NCBI GenBank assembly: GCA_041485845.1
Contig: JBGPKH010000219.1
Location: 1 to 12,387 of the forward strand
Reading direction: 5' to 3'
Origin: OMOG01 sp041485845
GTDB taxonomy: Bacteria > Acidobacteriota > Terriglobia > Bryobacterales > Bryobacteraceae
Length of the DNA: 12,387 bases
Shown piece after piece: positions 1 to 6,661 of the stretch. The notes beneath the pieces were generated by a model. The model saw only the letters and a program-made list of their open reading frames with translations. It ran no database searches and had not been told where the DNA came from. Position 1 is the first letter of the stretch; each line of letters starts with the position of its first letter. The position numbers and the translations under genes were made by a program.

Positions 1-237
1 ATTGGGCTGCACCACGCTCGGCTGCGGCGGGGGCTGCTGCTGCCGGGGACTGAATACCTGCGGCCGCTCGTTGCGCGGCTGCTCCGTGCGCGGCTGCTCC
101 ACGCGCCGCGGCTCCGGCGGATTGGGCTGCACCACGCTCGGCTGCGGCGGGGGCTGCTGGCGGGGACTGAATACCGGCGGCCGCTCGTTGCGCGGCTGCT
201 CCGTGCGCGGCGGCTCCACGCGCCGCGGCTCCGGGGG
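1..237 (-). repeat. 120-bp in-frame tandem repeat inside the FecR/DUF6600 gene
   Basis: Positions 1-120 and 121-237 are near-identical copies; the second lacks one codon. Each encodes about 40 residues of the form PSVVQPNPPEPRR, VEQPRTEQPRNERP, VFSPRQQ. A decayed third copy begins near 240-275 (PSVIQPTPPEPRR on the protein side). The window edge falls exactly at a repeat boundary, so more copies may lie to the left. The repeat is Pro, Gln, Arg and Glu rich and probably forms an extended, disordered tail. Confidence 0.9.
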
Positions 238-1800
238 CGTTGGTTGAATGACGCTGGGCTGCGGTTCGAGCCGCTGCCGCGGCGAAGTTGCGCCCGCCGG
301 CGGAGGCGCCACGGTCCGCACCATGGGTCGCTCGACCGGTCCGTTGGAGCGCAGCGTGTTGACCTGCGCCGGTTCGAGCGGCCTTCCCTGATTGGTCCGC
401 AGGGCCTCCTGCCTGGCGCTGAACGAAACCGGCGGCGGAGGCGGCTGGGTCCTCACCACCACAGTCCGCTGAGCGTACCGTGCGGGAGGCGCTGCCACGA
501 CCGCCCCGTTGCGAGTCACGATGCTGTCGCGGCGCGGCGCAATCCCGGCGGTCGTTCCCACCACCTGCGCCTGCGAGACTTCCCGGGCATCCACGCGCAG
601 CGCAGCTTGCGATACCGGCCGCCTGGATACGAAGGTCTCATTCGGAACCGCAGTCACCGCGCCCTGCACGTTCTGGTTCACGTAGCGGACGTTGGTCACA
701 TTGATATTGGTCACGTGCGTGACGTTGACCTGTCGCACGTAATAATCGCTCACGTGATACGCCGGCCGGTACACTTCGCCGGGACCGAGCGGGAACCACG
801 CCGCTACGCCGCCTCCTCCAAACCCGATCGAGACGCCGAAGCGCGGGCCGCCAACGAAGGCCACCAGGGCCGGAGCATATACCGGCCGCACTCCCACCAC
901 CATCCGGCCCGGCACCCAAAACCATCCGCCGCCGGCGTACGCCCAGCGGCCGTAGTGGAACGGCGCAAAACCCCACGGGGCGTCGTCGATCCAGGTCCAG
1001 CCCCACGGTTCCACCCATGCCCAGTGGCCGTAATGATAGGGCGCCCATCCAACCGGCACGGCCCGCGGCGACCAGACCCAGCCATACTGCGGAGAGTCGT
1101 TCCACACGCCGTTCGCGTCCAGATCCTCGTAGCCGACCATGTCGCGCGGCACGTAGCGCGCCGAGATTTGCGCCTGCGCTTCGCGGCGCTCGCGGATTTC
1201 GCACCAGCCGTCGAAGTCGTCGGGAGGAAGAGCCGCGGCCATTTCCTGAGTCACCTGGTCCACACCCGTGATGCGCGCGCTTTGCCGCGCATGCACCGGG
1301 AAGGCCGCCCCGCCGCCGGTGACGGCAGCGTCGCCGCTGCGCACGGTGACGATCGTGATGTTGCGCTCGCCATCCACGTCGATGCGGTAGTCTCCCGGCC
1401 GCAGCAGGGTCACCGCCACGTTGGGGGTGTCAACCTCGTACATCTCGTCCTCCGCCAGGTCGCGGACGCGGACGTTGATGGAACCCTCGGTGACGCTAAG
1501 CTGCACGCTGCGGTCGTCCAGGTTGAGGATGGCCAGCGCCGTGTGGGAGCCCATGCGGATGGCCGTGGATCCCACGTGGATCTCGGTCTGCGACCCCGCA
1601 TCGGCCCACAGACGATCTCCCGCCGTCAGGGGATAGTTGACCGTAGCGGAGGTCCATTCCTCCACGCCGCCGGGGCGGAAGGAGACCGATCCGCTCTGGT
1701 AATTCAGGCGGGCCACCCGCGACGGGGGGTCGTCATCCGCGAAGGCCGAAGCCACTGCGATGGCCAGAAAAGCTAGAAGAAGCCGGGCTTTGTGGGTCAT
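1..1800 (-). CDS. Secreted FecR-domain / DUF6600 Trp-rich protein with Pro/Gln repeats (3' end cut by window)
   Basis: The frame is open from ATG at 1800 to the window edge (600 codons, no stop), so the C-terminus is missing. Residues 1-21 are a Sec signal peptide (basic start, hydrophobic LLLAFLAIAVASAFA). Residues about 28-180 look like a FecR-type beta domain (GDRLWADAGSQTEI, LSVTEGSINVRV, VTVRSGDAAV). Residues about 195-345 match DUF6600: a ladder of Trp/Gly/Tyr motifs (YGWVWSP, GWAPYHYGHWAW, WGFAPFHYGRWAY, GGWFWVPGR). An Asn/Val/Thr-rich stretch (VNVTHVTNINVTNVRYVN) follows, then a long Pro/Gln/Arg tail that becomes a 40-residue repeat. Ribosome-binding site GAGGAAAG (1806-1813) lies 5 bases before the ATG. 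The family is common in Acidobacteria and its function is unknown; an exported surface or matrix role is inference. It starts 29 bases after the small ORF at 1830-2003. Confidence 0.88.
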   Translation of the reverse strand, partial: MTHKARLLLAFLAIAVASAFADDDPPSRVARLNYQSGSVSFRPGGVEEWTSATVNYPLTAGDRLWADAGSQTEIHVGSTAIRMGSHTALAILNLDDRSVQLSVTEGSINVRVRDLAEDEMYEVDTPNVAVTLLRPGDYRIDVDGERNITIVTVRSGDAAVTGGGAAFPVHARQSARITGVDQVTQEMAAALPPDDFDGWCEIRERREAQAQISARYVPRDMVGYEDLDANGVWNDSPQYGWVWSPRAVPVGWAPYHYGHWAWVEPWGWTWIDDAPWGFAPFHYGRWAYAGGGWFWVPGRMVVGVRPVYAPALVAFVGGPRFGVSIGFGGGGVAAWFPLGPGEVYRPAYHVSDYYVRQVNVTHVTNINVTNVRYVNQNVQGAVTAVPNETFVSRRPVSQAALRVDAREVSQAQVVGTTAGIAPRRDSIVTRNGAVVAAPPARYAQRTVVVRTQPPPPPVSFSARQEALRTNQGRPLEPAQVNTLRSNGPVERPMVRTVAPPPAGATSPRQRLEPQPSVIQPTPPEPRRVEPPRTEQPRNERPPVFSPRQQPPPQPSVVQPNPPEPRRVEQPRTEQPRNERPQVFSPRQQQPPPQPSVVQPN

Positions 1801-1820
1801 GATCGCTTTCCTCTATCCTC

Positions 1821-1838
1821 TTAAACGCATTAAACGCA
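1821..1838 (-). repeat. 9-bp tandem duplication covering the stop of the small ORF
   Basis: On the minus strand the sequence TGCGTTTAA occurs twice in a row. The first copy encodes the last two residues (Cys-Val) and the stop codon of the 57-residue ORF. The second repeats Cys-Val-stop in the same frame immediately after it. This is a short replication-slippage type duplication. Confidence 0.8.
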
Positions 1839-2003
1839 CGCGACGTTGCCGGTGGTGCATCCGGTTTCATTAAAATCACGCAATACCGGACAATCGGCAT
1901 CGCCGATGAAGAAACATGGTAACTCCATACGGCTCACGGCGCTTTGCCCCGACGGTTGAAACGCAGCCGCCACAGTGAGCGCGCTTGTCGCCATCGGTTT
2001 CAT
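1830..2003 (-). CDS. Possible small four-cysteine peptide, 57 aa, unknown function
   Basis: An ATG at 2003 is preceded by a strong ribosome-binding site, GAGGAAAG (2010-2017), the same motif used by the next gene at 1800. The reading frame gives 57 residues ending at TAA (1830-1832). The N-terminal half is Ala/Ser/Gln-rich (MKPMATSALTVAAAFQPSGQ). The C-terminal half carries four cysteines at 30, 38, 49 and 56 in an acidic, Gly/Thr-rich context (CFFIGDADC, TGCTTGNVAC). I do not recognise a family. It lies 74 bases after carrier protein 2 and 29 bases before the FecR/DUF6600 gene, on the same strand. A ribosomal-peptide precursor, a small metal- or disulfide-containing protein, or a chance ORF are all possible. 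The ribosome-binding site and the regular Cys spacing favour a real gene, but no codon-bias test was run. Confidence 0.45.
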   Translation of the reverse strand: MKPMATSALTVAAAFQPSGQSAVSRMELPCFFIGDADCPVLRDFNETGCTTGNVACV

Positions 2004-2077
2004 ATGGGTCTTTCCTCACTGATTCACGCGGAATCGGAGACCAGAATGTCTCATTTGCGGGGGGGCGAGAGACTGTA

Positions 2078-2338
2078 TTAACGCCTGGCGGAACGGCCCG
2101 GATCTTCGCCCAGCTTTCGCTCGACTACTCGAACCAGGTCATCCAGGCATTTCAACTCGTCCAGATCCGCGGTCTGGAGAGTGATGCGGAAATGCTCCTG
2201 GACGGACAAAACCATCTCGACCACTGCCAGCGAGTCGCCACCGTACTCCTCCCACGGCGCTTCCGGCTGGATCTGGCCGGTGGGCACATCGAGAGCTTCG
2301 GCAGCCATTTCGTAAATCTGCTGGCGCGTCGTCTTCAT
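2078..2338 (-). CDS. Acyl/peptidyl carrier protein (carrier protein 2), 86 aa
   Basis: This is a standalone phosphopantetheine-binding carrier protein of usual ACP length. The attachment serine is Ser36 in GGDSLAVVEMV, the classic DSL motif at the start of helix II. The flanking helices (MKTTRQQIYEMAAEAL; LDDLVRVVERKLGE) fit a four-helix ACP fold. I chose ATG 2338, not the longer frame beginning at 2362, because it overlaps the upstream stop codon as ATGA, the usual sign of translational coupling. It is the last gene of the packed set and directly follows the second diiron gene, so it may carry the diiron enzymes' substrate (inference). It differs clearly from carrier protein 1 (5302-5598), whose serine sits in VDSYKVLEL, so the two may carry different intermediates. 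Confidence 0.9.
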   Translation of the reverse strand: MKTTRQQIYEMAAEALDVPTGQIQPEAPWEEYGGDSLAVVEMVLSVQEHFRITLQTADLDELKCLDDLVRVVERKLGEDPGRSARR

Positions 2339-2895
2339 CGAGTCATTCCCAGAAAGTCCCACAGGCGGCTCTCGTATTCCATGGCTTGCGCATAGATCCG
2401 CCGGTCGATCTCGCGGTACTTCTCGCCCAGGGCGGGCAGGAAGGTCATTCCCTCGGCCTCATATCGGGCCAGCCGTTCGCCCACCCATTGGAGATGGCCG
2501 CGTTCATCCGCGAGCATGGTCTCCAGCGTCGCCTTCACCAGCCCGTGCGTCTGCGGGCGCTGGAGGTGGCGCTCGAAGTGGCAGTAGATCCGCTCCTCGA
2601 ACACGCGCGTCAACAGCAGCACTTCCGCGATGGTCGCCGGGACGCCAATCTCCCGCGAATAGCGGGACTGATAAGTCTCCGCGATGCGGATCGGCCAGTG
2701 GCCGAGCTGGCGGATCAGGCCGGTCCAGAGCCAGGCGTGGCGCGCCTCTTCGGCAAAGTGCTCCGTCAGAAAGACGCACAGCTCGGCGTCATTGGTGCTG
2801 CGCGCGAGGCGGCCGAACAGCAGCGCGCCGGCGAGCTCGGAAGCCCGATAGTAGCTGAGAACCCAGAGTTCGTCGTCTGCCAGGACGCTGCTCAT
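2335..2895 (-). CDS. Ferritin-like diiron protein B, 186 aa
   Basis: An all-helical protein with the four-helix-bundle diiron ligand pattern: Glu20 (YRASELAGALL), Glu50xxHis53 (FAEEARHAWLW), Glu100/101 (VFEERIYCHFE) and Glu131xxHis134 (LADERGHLQWV). This E...ExxH...E...ExxH layout is that of rubrerythrin/MiaE-type ferritin-like oxidases, which use O2 for hydroxylation or redox chemistry. No rubredoxin domain or signal peptide is seen, so it is cytoplasmic. ATG 2895 overlaps the stop of diiron protein A as ATGA, and its own stop overlaps carrier protein 2 the same way. A longer frame back to 3000 is open but would overlap the upstream gene by about 100 bases. Its substrate is unknown. The neighbours suggest a carrier-bound aminoacyl or acyl group; MiaE-like tRNA hydroxylation is less likely here. 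Confidence 0.82.
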   Translation of the reverse strand: MSSVLADDELWVLSYYRASELAGALLFGRLARSTNDAELCVFLTEHFAEEARHAWLWTGLIRQLGHWPIRIAETYQSRYSREIGVPATIAEVLLLTRVFEERIYCHFERHLQRPQTHGLVKATLETMLADERGHLQWVGERLARYEAEGMTFLPALGEKYREIDRRIYAQAMEYESRLWDFLGMTR

Positions 2896-3647
2896 AGCGG
2901 AGTGACGGCGCTGCTCTCCGCGGCGCCCGTCGAGACCCGCATGAGCTCCTTGCGGTATTCCCGGAGGCTCACGCCGGTGAGGTGTTCGACCTTCTTCCAC
3001 AAGCCGAGAATGGTTTGAAAGTCGTTTTTCTGGGCGATGGGAATGGATTCGCCGACTACCTCCACGCCCTGATGGCGGAAGTGCAGCGTTTCCTCGACGA
3101 TCGCGTCACGCGTCGCCGGCTCCAGTTCCAGCCTGCGTTCCAGCAGGGAATAGAACACATTGGCATGGCGGAACTCATCGCGGACCAGAAAATTGAGAAG
3201 CACGCGCAACACCGGCTCCCGGGCCTGCTCGAGAAGCCGTTTGTAGAAGTGCGCGGTGAAATGCTCCGAAATCATGTAATTGGCGAGGTGGCGGGCCCGG
3301 TCCCCATTCGGCCCGCCGAAGTTGCGCTGCCGAACCTCGATCACTTCCCGCTCCGGGATTTCCATGCCCACCGCATCCAGGTACCGCTTCAGGGCGTAGT
3401 AGTGTTTGTACTCTTCGAAGAACTGGATGGAGGCGATGGCCGACTCCTCGACGCTCTCCCACCACAGGCTCAGGCTCTTCAGCGCGAACATCGGCGCATA
3501 GGATTCGATGAGCGCGGCGCTGCGCAGTTTCTGGAGCACGTCCGGTTGGGCGCAGGCCACGCCCGCGTCGATCCGATTCCAGGGAACGTCGCTCTCCAGC
3601 TCCCACCGGTCGGATTCCGTGAGCTTGAAATAGCGCTCGTAAACCAT
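2892..3647 (-). CDS. Ferritin-like diiron oxidase A (acyl-ACP-desaturase/AurF-like fold), 251 aa
   Basis: Helical protein with a full diiron ligand set: Glu48 (ALIESYAPMF), Glu79xxHis82 (FFEEYKHYYALKRYL), Glu128 (MISEHFTAHFY) and Glu158xxHis161 (VRDEFRHANVFY). Spacing and length resemble acyl-ACP desaturases and other large ferritin-like oxygenases more than ferritins. Such enzymes desaturate, hydroxylate or N-oxygenate substrates, often while these are bound to a carrier protein. ATG 3647 lies 14 bases after the methyltransferase stop and has a GGGGTGG ribosome-binding site. Its 3' end overlaps diiron protein B by 4 bases. The two diiron proteins share the motif pattern but little other sequence, so they are not a recent duplication. 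Whether they act in sequence or form a heteromer cannot be read from the sequence. The exact reaction is not recognised. Confidence 0.82.
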   Translation of the reverse strand: MVYERYFKLTESDRWELESDVPWNRIDAGVACAQPDVLQKLRSAALIESYAPMFALKSLSLWWESVEESAIASIQFFEEYKHYYALKRYLDAVGMEIPEREVIEVRQRNFGGPNGDRARHLANYMISEHFTAHFYKRLLEQAREPVLRVLLNFLVRDEFRHANVFYSLLERRLELEPATRDAIVEETLHFRHQGVEVVGESIPIAQKNDFQTILGLWKKVEHLTGVSLREYRKELMRVSTGAAESSAVTPL

Positions 3648-3661
3648 CGTCCACCCCGAGA

Positions 3662-4495
3662 CTAACCCATCCTATCACTGCCGGCCGCGATCAGGATCTG
3701 ATAGCCGACCGGGTCGCGCCGCATCTCGATGTTGCGGAACGGCGTGCGCGAAAAGACGTGCGACAGCACGGCCTCGTCCCGATAGTGCGTGAGCAGTTCC
3801 GCCAGGTTCGTCAGCATGTAGTCCGAGAGCCGGTGGCGCACGGTGGCGGAACTCACCAGCACCCCTCCCTGGCGAAGCGCGGCGTGACACAACGTGTAAA
3901 AGCGGGCCAGATCCGCGTCTTCCAGGAACTCGGCGAAGCCGGAGCTGGTCACGATGTCGAGGTCCGGAGGCCAGGCGTCTCGATCGAGCGCATCGCCGCA
4001 GATGAACTCGAAGTTCGTGAACCCGTGGCTGGAGGTCATGCGCCGCGCCTCTTCCAGCGCGGCAGGATCGATGTCCAGCCCGTAAAACCAGGTATGCGCG
4101 AACCGAGGCGGGTCATCGCGGCGCAGGCGCACTGCGGCCTCGAGCAGATCGCGTGGAAGCCCACAAGGCGCGGAGAGGATCCGGAACTGGCTGCGTGGCG
4201 CCGTGCGCACGTACTCGACGATCCGGTCGCGCGAGTGAAGATAGCGGTTCCGAAAGGACCGGCAGGCGGGCAGCGACAGCAGCGCCTTGTCGACCAGCGT
4301 GCCGAGCACCAGGCGGCCGGAGGCCCGGTCCGCATAGATATGGTCGGCGAAGCGATAGCTGCCGGAGTATTCCATCCCCTCCTTCGCCAGGTCGCTGAGG
4401 CGCGCCAGGTAGTACAGAGGCAGAAGGTAAAACCTCTCCTTCAGAAGCCGGCGGGGGATGGAAGCGGAATAGCGCGTCTGGTTAACGAGTCTCAT
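3662..4495 (-). CDS. Class I SAM-dependent methyltransferase, 277 aa
   Basis: The Rossmann methyltransferase core begins near residue 105. A motif-I-like stretch (RILSAPCGLPRDLLEAA) has Pro-Cys in place of the usual Gly-rich loop. Acidic residues for the SAM ribose follow (FYGLDIDPAALEEA, Asp141/Asp143), then FICGDALD for the adenine side and DIVTSSGFAEFLED plus LRQGGVLVSSATV for strands 4-5. The first 100 residues are a separate basic helical region (GSYRFADHIYADRASGR) that may bind the substrate or a carrier protein. The start overlaps the ligase stop by 14 bases (4482-4495), supporting co-translation. Whether it methylates O, N or C cannot be told. Within this set the likely target is the amino acid or its oxidised product. 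Confidence 0.82.
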   Translation of the reverse strand: MRLVNQTRYSASIPRRLLKERFYLLPLYYLARLSDLAKEGMEYSGSYRFADHIYADRASGRLVLGTLVDKALLSLPACRSFRNRYLHSRDRIVEYVRTAPRSQFRILSAPCGLPRDLLEAAVRLRRDDPPRFAHTWFYGLDIDPAALEEARRMTSSHGFTNFEFICGDALDRDAWPPDLDIVTSSGFAEFLEDADLARFYTLCHAALRQGGVLVSSATVRHRLSDYMLTNLAELLTHYRDEAVLSHVFSRTPFRNIEMRRDPVGYQILIAAGSDRMG

Positions 4496-5309
4496 GACGG
4501 GCCACGAAGCGCCGCACCGGGCCGGGCCAGGTTGCGATGTCCAGGCCGTTCCGGCACAGGAACGCGTAGCTCCAGCGTTCGATCCCGAACGCGGCGCACC
4601 CGCTGTGGGCCGGAATGCCGTTCGCCAGCCGGATGTTCATCCGCCGGGTGAAGAAATCCTGGTGATGATTGAAGGACGCAATCGCCAGGTCCACGCCGTC
4701 GCGGATCGGGGCGCGCAATTCGTGTTTCAGGTCCTTCAGTTTCTGCAGGAGAAGCTTGCCGCGGGACTCTGCGAGGAAGAACGGGTCCGTTGCCGGCGTC
4801 AGAATTCCGGTCATTCCCGCTTTGGGAAGTAATGCCGTGACGGCCCGCATCAGCGCCCTGCGCTCCCTTGCGACCTCGGCCTCCAAGCCGAAGAATACCA
4901 GCTCACGCATGGTGAAGTCCCACAGGCACTCCGGCGAACCGGTCAACCGCGGGCCTTCGAAGCGGCTGCAGCGCCCGGCCGCGGTGACACGGTATGGATG
5001 GTTCTCCAGTTCCCGATCCGCCAGATGCTCGTATGTTTGATAGCAGACCGCCGGCGGTAGCACGTAACGCTCACCGGCGCTGGTCGCCACCCCTGGAAAC
5101 GAAGAGAAGTATTCGAATCGTTCGAGGAGCTGCCGCGAGACTATGCCGGGATAGACGTGCGATTGGGCGCCCCGGCGCCGCGCGAGCGCCCGAAACGCCG
5201 CGTCGAAATAGGCACACAATGCCACGAAGGGACCGGCGCAACGGATGAGCCCGGGGCCGCTCACGGAGATCCATCCACGCTCCAGGAGCGCGGGAAGCGC
5301 ATCATTCAT
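4482..5309 (-). CDS. Amino acid:[carrier protein] ligase, seryl-tRNA-synthetase-like, 275 aa
   Basis: This matches the standalone class II synthetase homologues (characterised in Bradyrhizobium and Agrobacterium) that activate Gly or Ala with ATP and load it on a carrier protein rather than tRNA. Seen here: no N-terminal tRNA-binding coiled coil; a class II motif 2 (GRCSRFEG, Arg113...Glu118); a motif 3 (HSGCAAFGIERW, ending at Arg245); and Cys89, Glu136 and Cys238, whose spacing fits the family's Cys/Glu/Cys zinc site for the amino group. ATG 5309 overlaps the carrier protein 1 stop by 8 bases. A start at 5348 (13 more residues, MHSGDRTNQPPIA) is possible but overlaps further and adds nothing conserved. 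The adjacent carrier protein 1 is the natural acceptor. The amino acid chosen is unknown; Gly or Ala is the family precedent. Confidence 0.85.
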   Translation of the reverse strand: MNDALPALLERGWISVSGPGLIRCAGPFVALCAYFDAAFRALARRRGAQSHVYPGIVSRQLLERFEYFSSFPGVATSAGERYVLPPAVCYQTYEHLADRELENHPYRVTAAGRCSRFEGPRLTGSPECLWDFTMRELVFFGLEAEVARERRALMRAVTALLPKAGMTGILTPATDPFFLAESRGKLLLQKLKDLKHELRAPIRDGVDLAIASFNHHQDFFTRRMNIRLANGIPAHSGCAAFGIERWSYAFLCRNGLDIATWPGPVRRFVARHETR

Positions 5310-5598
5310 GGCAATAGGGGGTTGATTCGTCCGGTCTCCAGAATGCATTGGTCATCGCCCGGATGGATCGGAAATTTTCCAATGTAACGCTCTCGTCCGG
5401 TATGCGGATCCGCAGCGCGGTTTCCAGGTACGAGATGAGTTCCAGCACTTTGTACGAATCCACGATACCGCTCTCAAACAGACGGGTGGTGACGCGGATT
5501 CGCCCGGCATACTCCGGCGCCAGCGCCTTAACGAAACAGGCCAAGTCCCGTTGAAACTGCTGGGATGCAACGTTAGCCATGTCACGCTTCCGGGCCAT
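5302..5598 (-). CDS. Acyl/aminoacyl carrier protein (carrier protein 1), 98 aa
   Basis: Carrier protein fold with the phosphopantetheine serine at Ser48 in FESGIVDSYKVLELI, where Tyr replaces the usual Leu after Ser. The following ISYLETALRIRIPDE and the region after it match ACP helices II-III. It sits immediately before the amino acid:carrier ligase, the pairing seen for known ligases, so it is the best candidate for the aminoacyl acceptor. The start is ambiguous: an 18-base duplication gives two ATGs in frame, at 5598 (one base after the SDR stop) and 5580, each with the same upstream sequence. The 5580 start would give 92 residues beginning MANVASQQ. The extra MARKRD is short, basic and probably unimportant. 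Confidence 0.87.
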   Translation of the reverse strand: MARKRDMANVASQQFQRDLACFVKALAPEYAGRIRVTTRLFESGIVDSYKVLELISYLETALRIRIPDESVTLENFRSIRAMTNAFWRPDESTPYCHE

Positions 5599-5616
5599 GT
5601 CACGTTTCCGCGCCCC
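5575..5616 (-). repeat. 18-bp tandem duplication at the SDR stop / carrier protein 1 start
   Basis: On the minus strand a unit of the form CGGAAACGTGACATGGCC is followed directly by CGGAAGCGTGACATGGCT (two differences). The first copy holds the SDR stop codon (TGA, 5602-5600) and ATG 5598; the second provides ATG 5580 in the same frame. The effect is two equivalent translation starts six codons apart. Confidence 0.8.
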
Positions 5617-6658
5617 ACCGGGTCCGCAGGCAGTCCCGGATGACCGCCGGATAAAGTTCGCGCAAAGCCGGTGGCGCGATTCCCGTCCCGCGGACTGCCT
5701 GGCGGGTGTTGGCGTTGTCGAAACGCTTGTCATAACAAAGCTGCGGAACGAACGCACCGGTGGCGCGGACCACCTGCCGCAGAATCGGGCTGCCGGCCCG
5801 CTCGACGGACCGCTCCAGCAACCGGAATGTCGCCAGCGGCACGATTGGCGGAGTCGCGACGGCGCGCGACTTCCACCGGTGGTCGAATCGCGCAAACAGT
5901 TCGGCGGTAAGATCCACAAACTCCGGCAACGGAATCAGGTCGCTCTCCTGCGCCACAATGTGATAAGTTTGCCCGGCCCGGAATCCCCGGACGAACAGAT
6001 GAGCGATCGCGTCAATGGCGTAATCCGAAGATATCAGATCGATCTTGCTGGTCTCCAAGCCCGGCAGCATGGGCACCAGACCGTTGTAGAAGAGACGTAA
6101 GGCGCGGTGCAGCGCGTTGAACTGGTCTACCCTGCCGGTCCGCGCGTTGCCGGCCACGGTGCTCAGACGGTAGACGGCGATCGGCAGCCCCTTCATGGCC
6201 TGCCGCAGCCTTTTCTCCATGCGGTACTTGGAGGCTTCGTAGACGTTGACGAACCCCGCCCGATGTTCCAGTTCACGCTCCAGGATAAGGCCCCGCCGCC
6301 GCCCCGCGACATAAGCGGTGCTGAGGACGCCGATCCGTTCCAGCTTCCGGCAGTCCCGGGCAAAGGCCAGCACGTTGAGAGTCCCGCGCACGTTGACGCT
6401 GTCCGCCTCTTCGCGCATTGCGGTAAACTCCGTCAGCGCGGCACAGTGGAGAATCGCATTCACGCGCGAGGAGAGGCTGGCATAGTCCTCCCGGCCAAGG
6501 CCCAGCCTCGGCTGTGTCACATCGCCCTGGACTCTCCCGGAACAAGCCGGCGGAGGGCTTTTGTGGGTGAGGGCCAGGATCTCAAAGTCGCGCCGCCAGC
6601 GATCCAGCAGACCGCGCCCAATCATGCCGGAGGCGCCGGTAACCAACAGCGTTGCCAT
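5600..6658 (-). CDS. NAD(P)-dependent extended SDR, thioester-reductase-like (NAD_binding_4 type), 352 aa
   Basis: Residues 7-14 are the nucleotide-binding TGASGMIG. HCAALTEFTA (71-80) and NVRGTLNVLAFA (89-100) are typical of the male-sterility/Lys2 thioester reductase branch. The catalytic residues are Ser113 (VLSTAYVAG) and Tyr140xxxLys144 (VYEASKYRMEKRL). The variable C-terminal part (180-352) would bind the substrate. In NRPS systems this family reduces a carrier-bound thioester to an aldehyde or alcohol and so releases the product. Here it is a separate protein placed before carrier protein 1. ATG 6658 comes 3 bases after the KAS stop, with GGAA upstream. A role as an epimerase or ketoreductase on a carrier-bound intermediate is the main alternative. 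Confidence 0.85.
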   Translation of the reverse strand: MATLLVTGASGMIGRGLLDRWRRDFEILALTHKSPPPACSGRVQGDVTQPRLGLGREDYASLSSRVNAILHCAALTEFTAMREEADSVNVRGTLNVLAFARDCRKLERIGVLSTAYVAGRRRGLILERELEHRAGFVNVYEASKYRMEKRLRQAMKGLPIAVYRLSTVAGNARTGRVDQFNALHRALRLFYNGLVPMLPGLETSKIDLISSDYAIDAIAHLFVRGFRAGQTYHIVAQESDLIPLPEFVDLTAELFARFDHRWKSRAVATPPIVPLATFRLLERSVERAGSPILRQVVRATGAFVPQLCYDKRFDNANTRQAVRGTGIAPPALRELYPAVIRDCLRTRWGAET

Positions 6659-6661
6659 GGG

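Noticed and set aside
244..1776. Long plus-strand frame of 510 codons
   Set aside because: It is the antisense shadow of the FecR/DUF6600 gene. Its product is Arg/His/Pro-rich without any domain, while the minus strand has a signal peptide, FecR and DUF6600 motifs.
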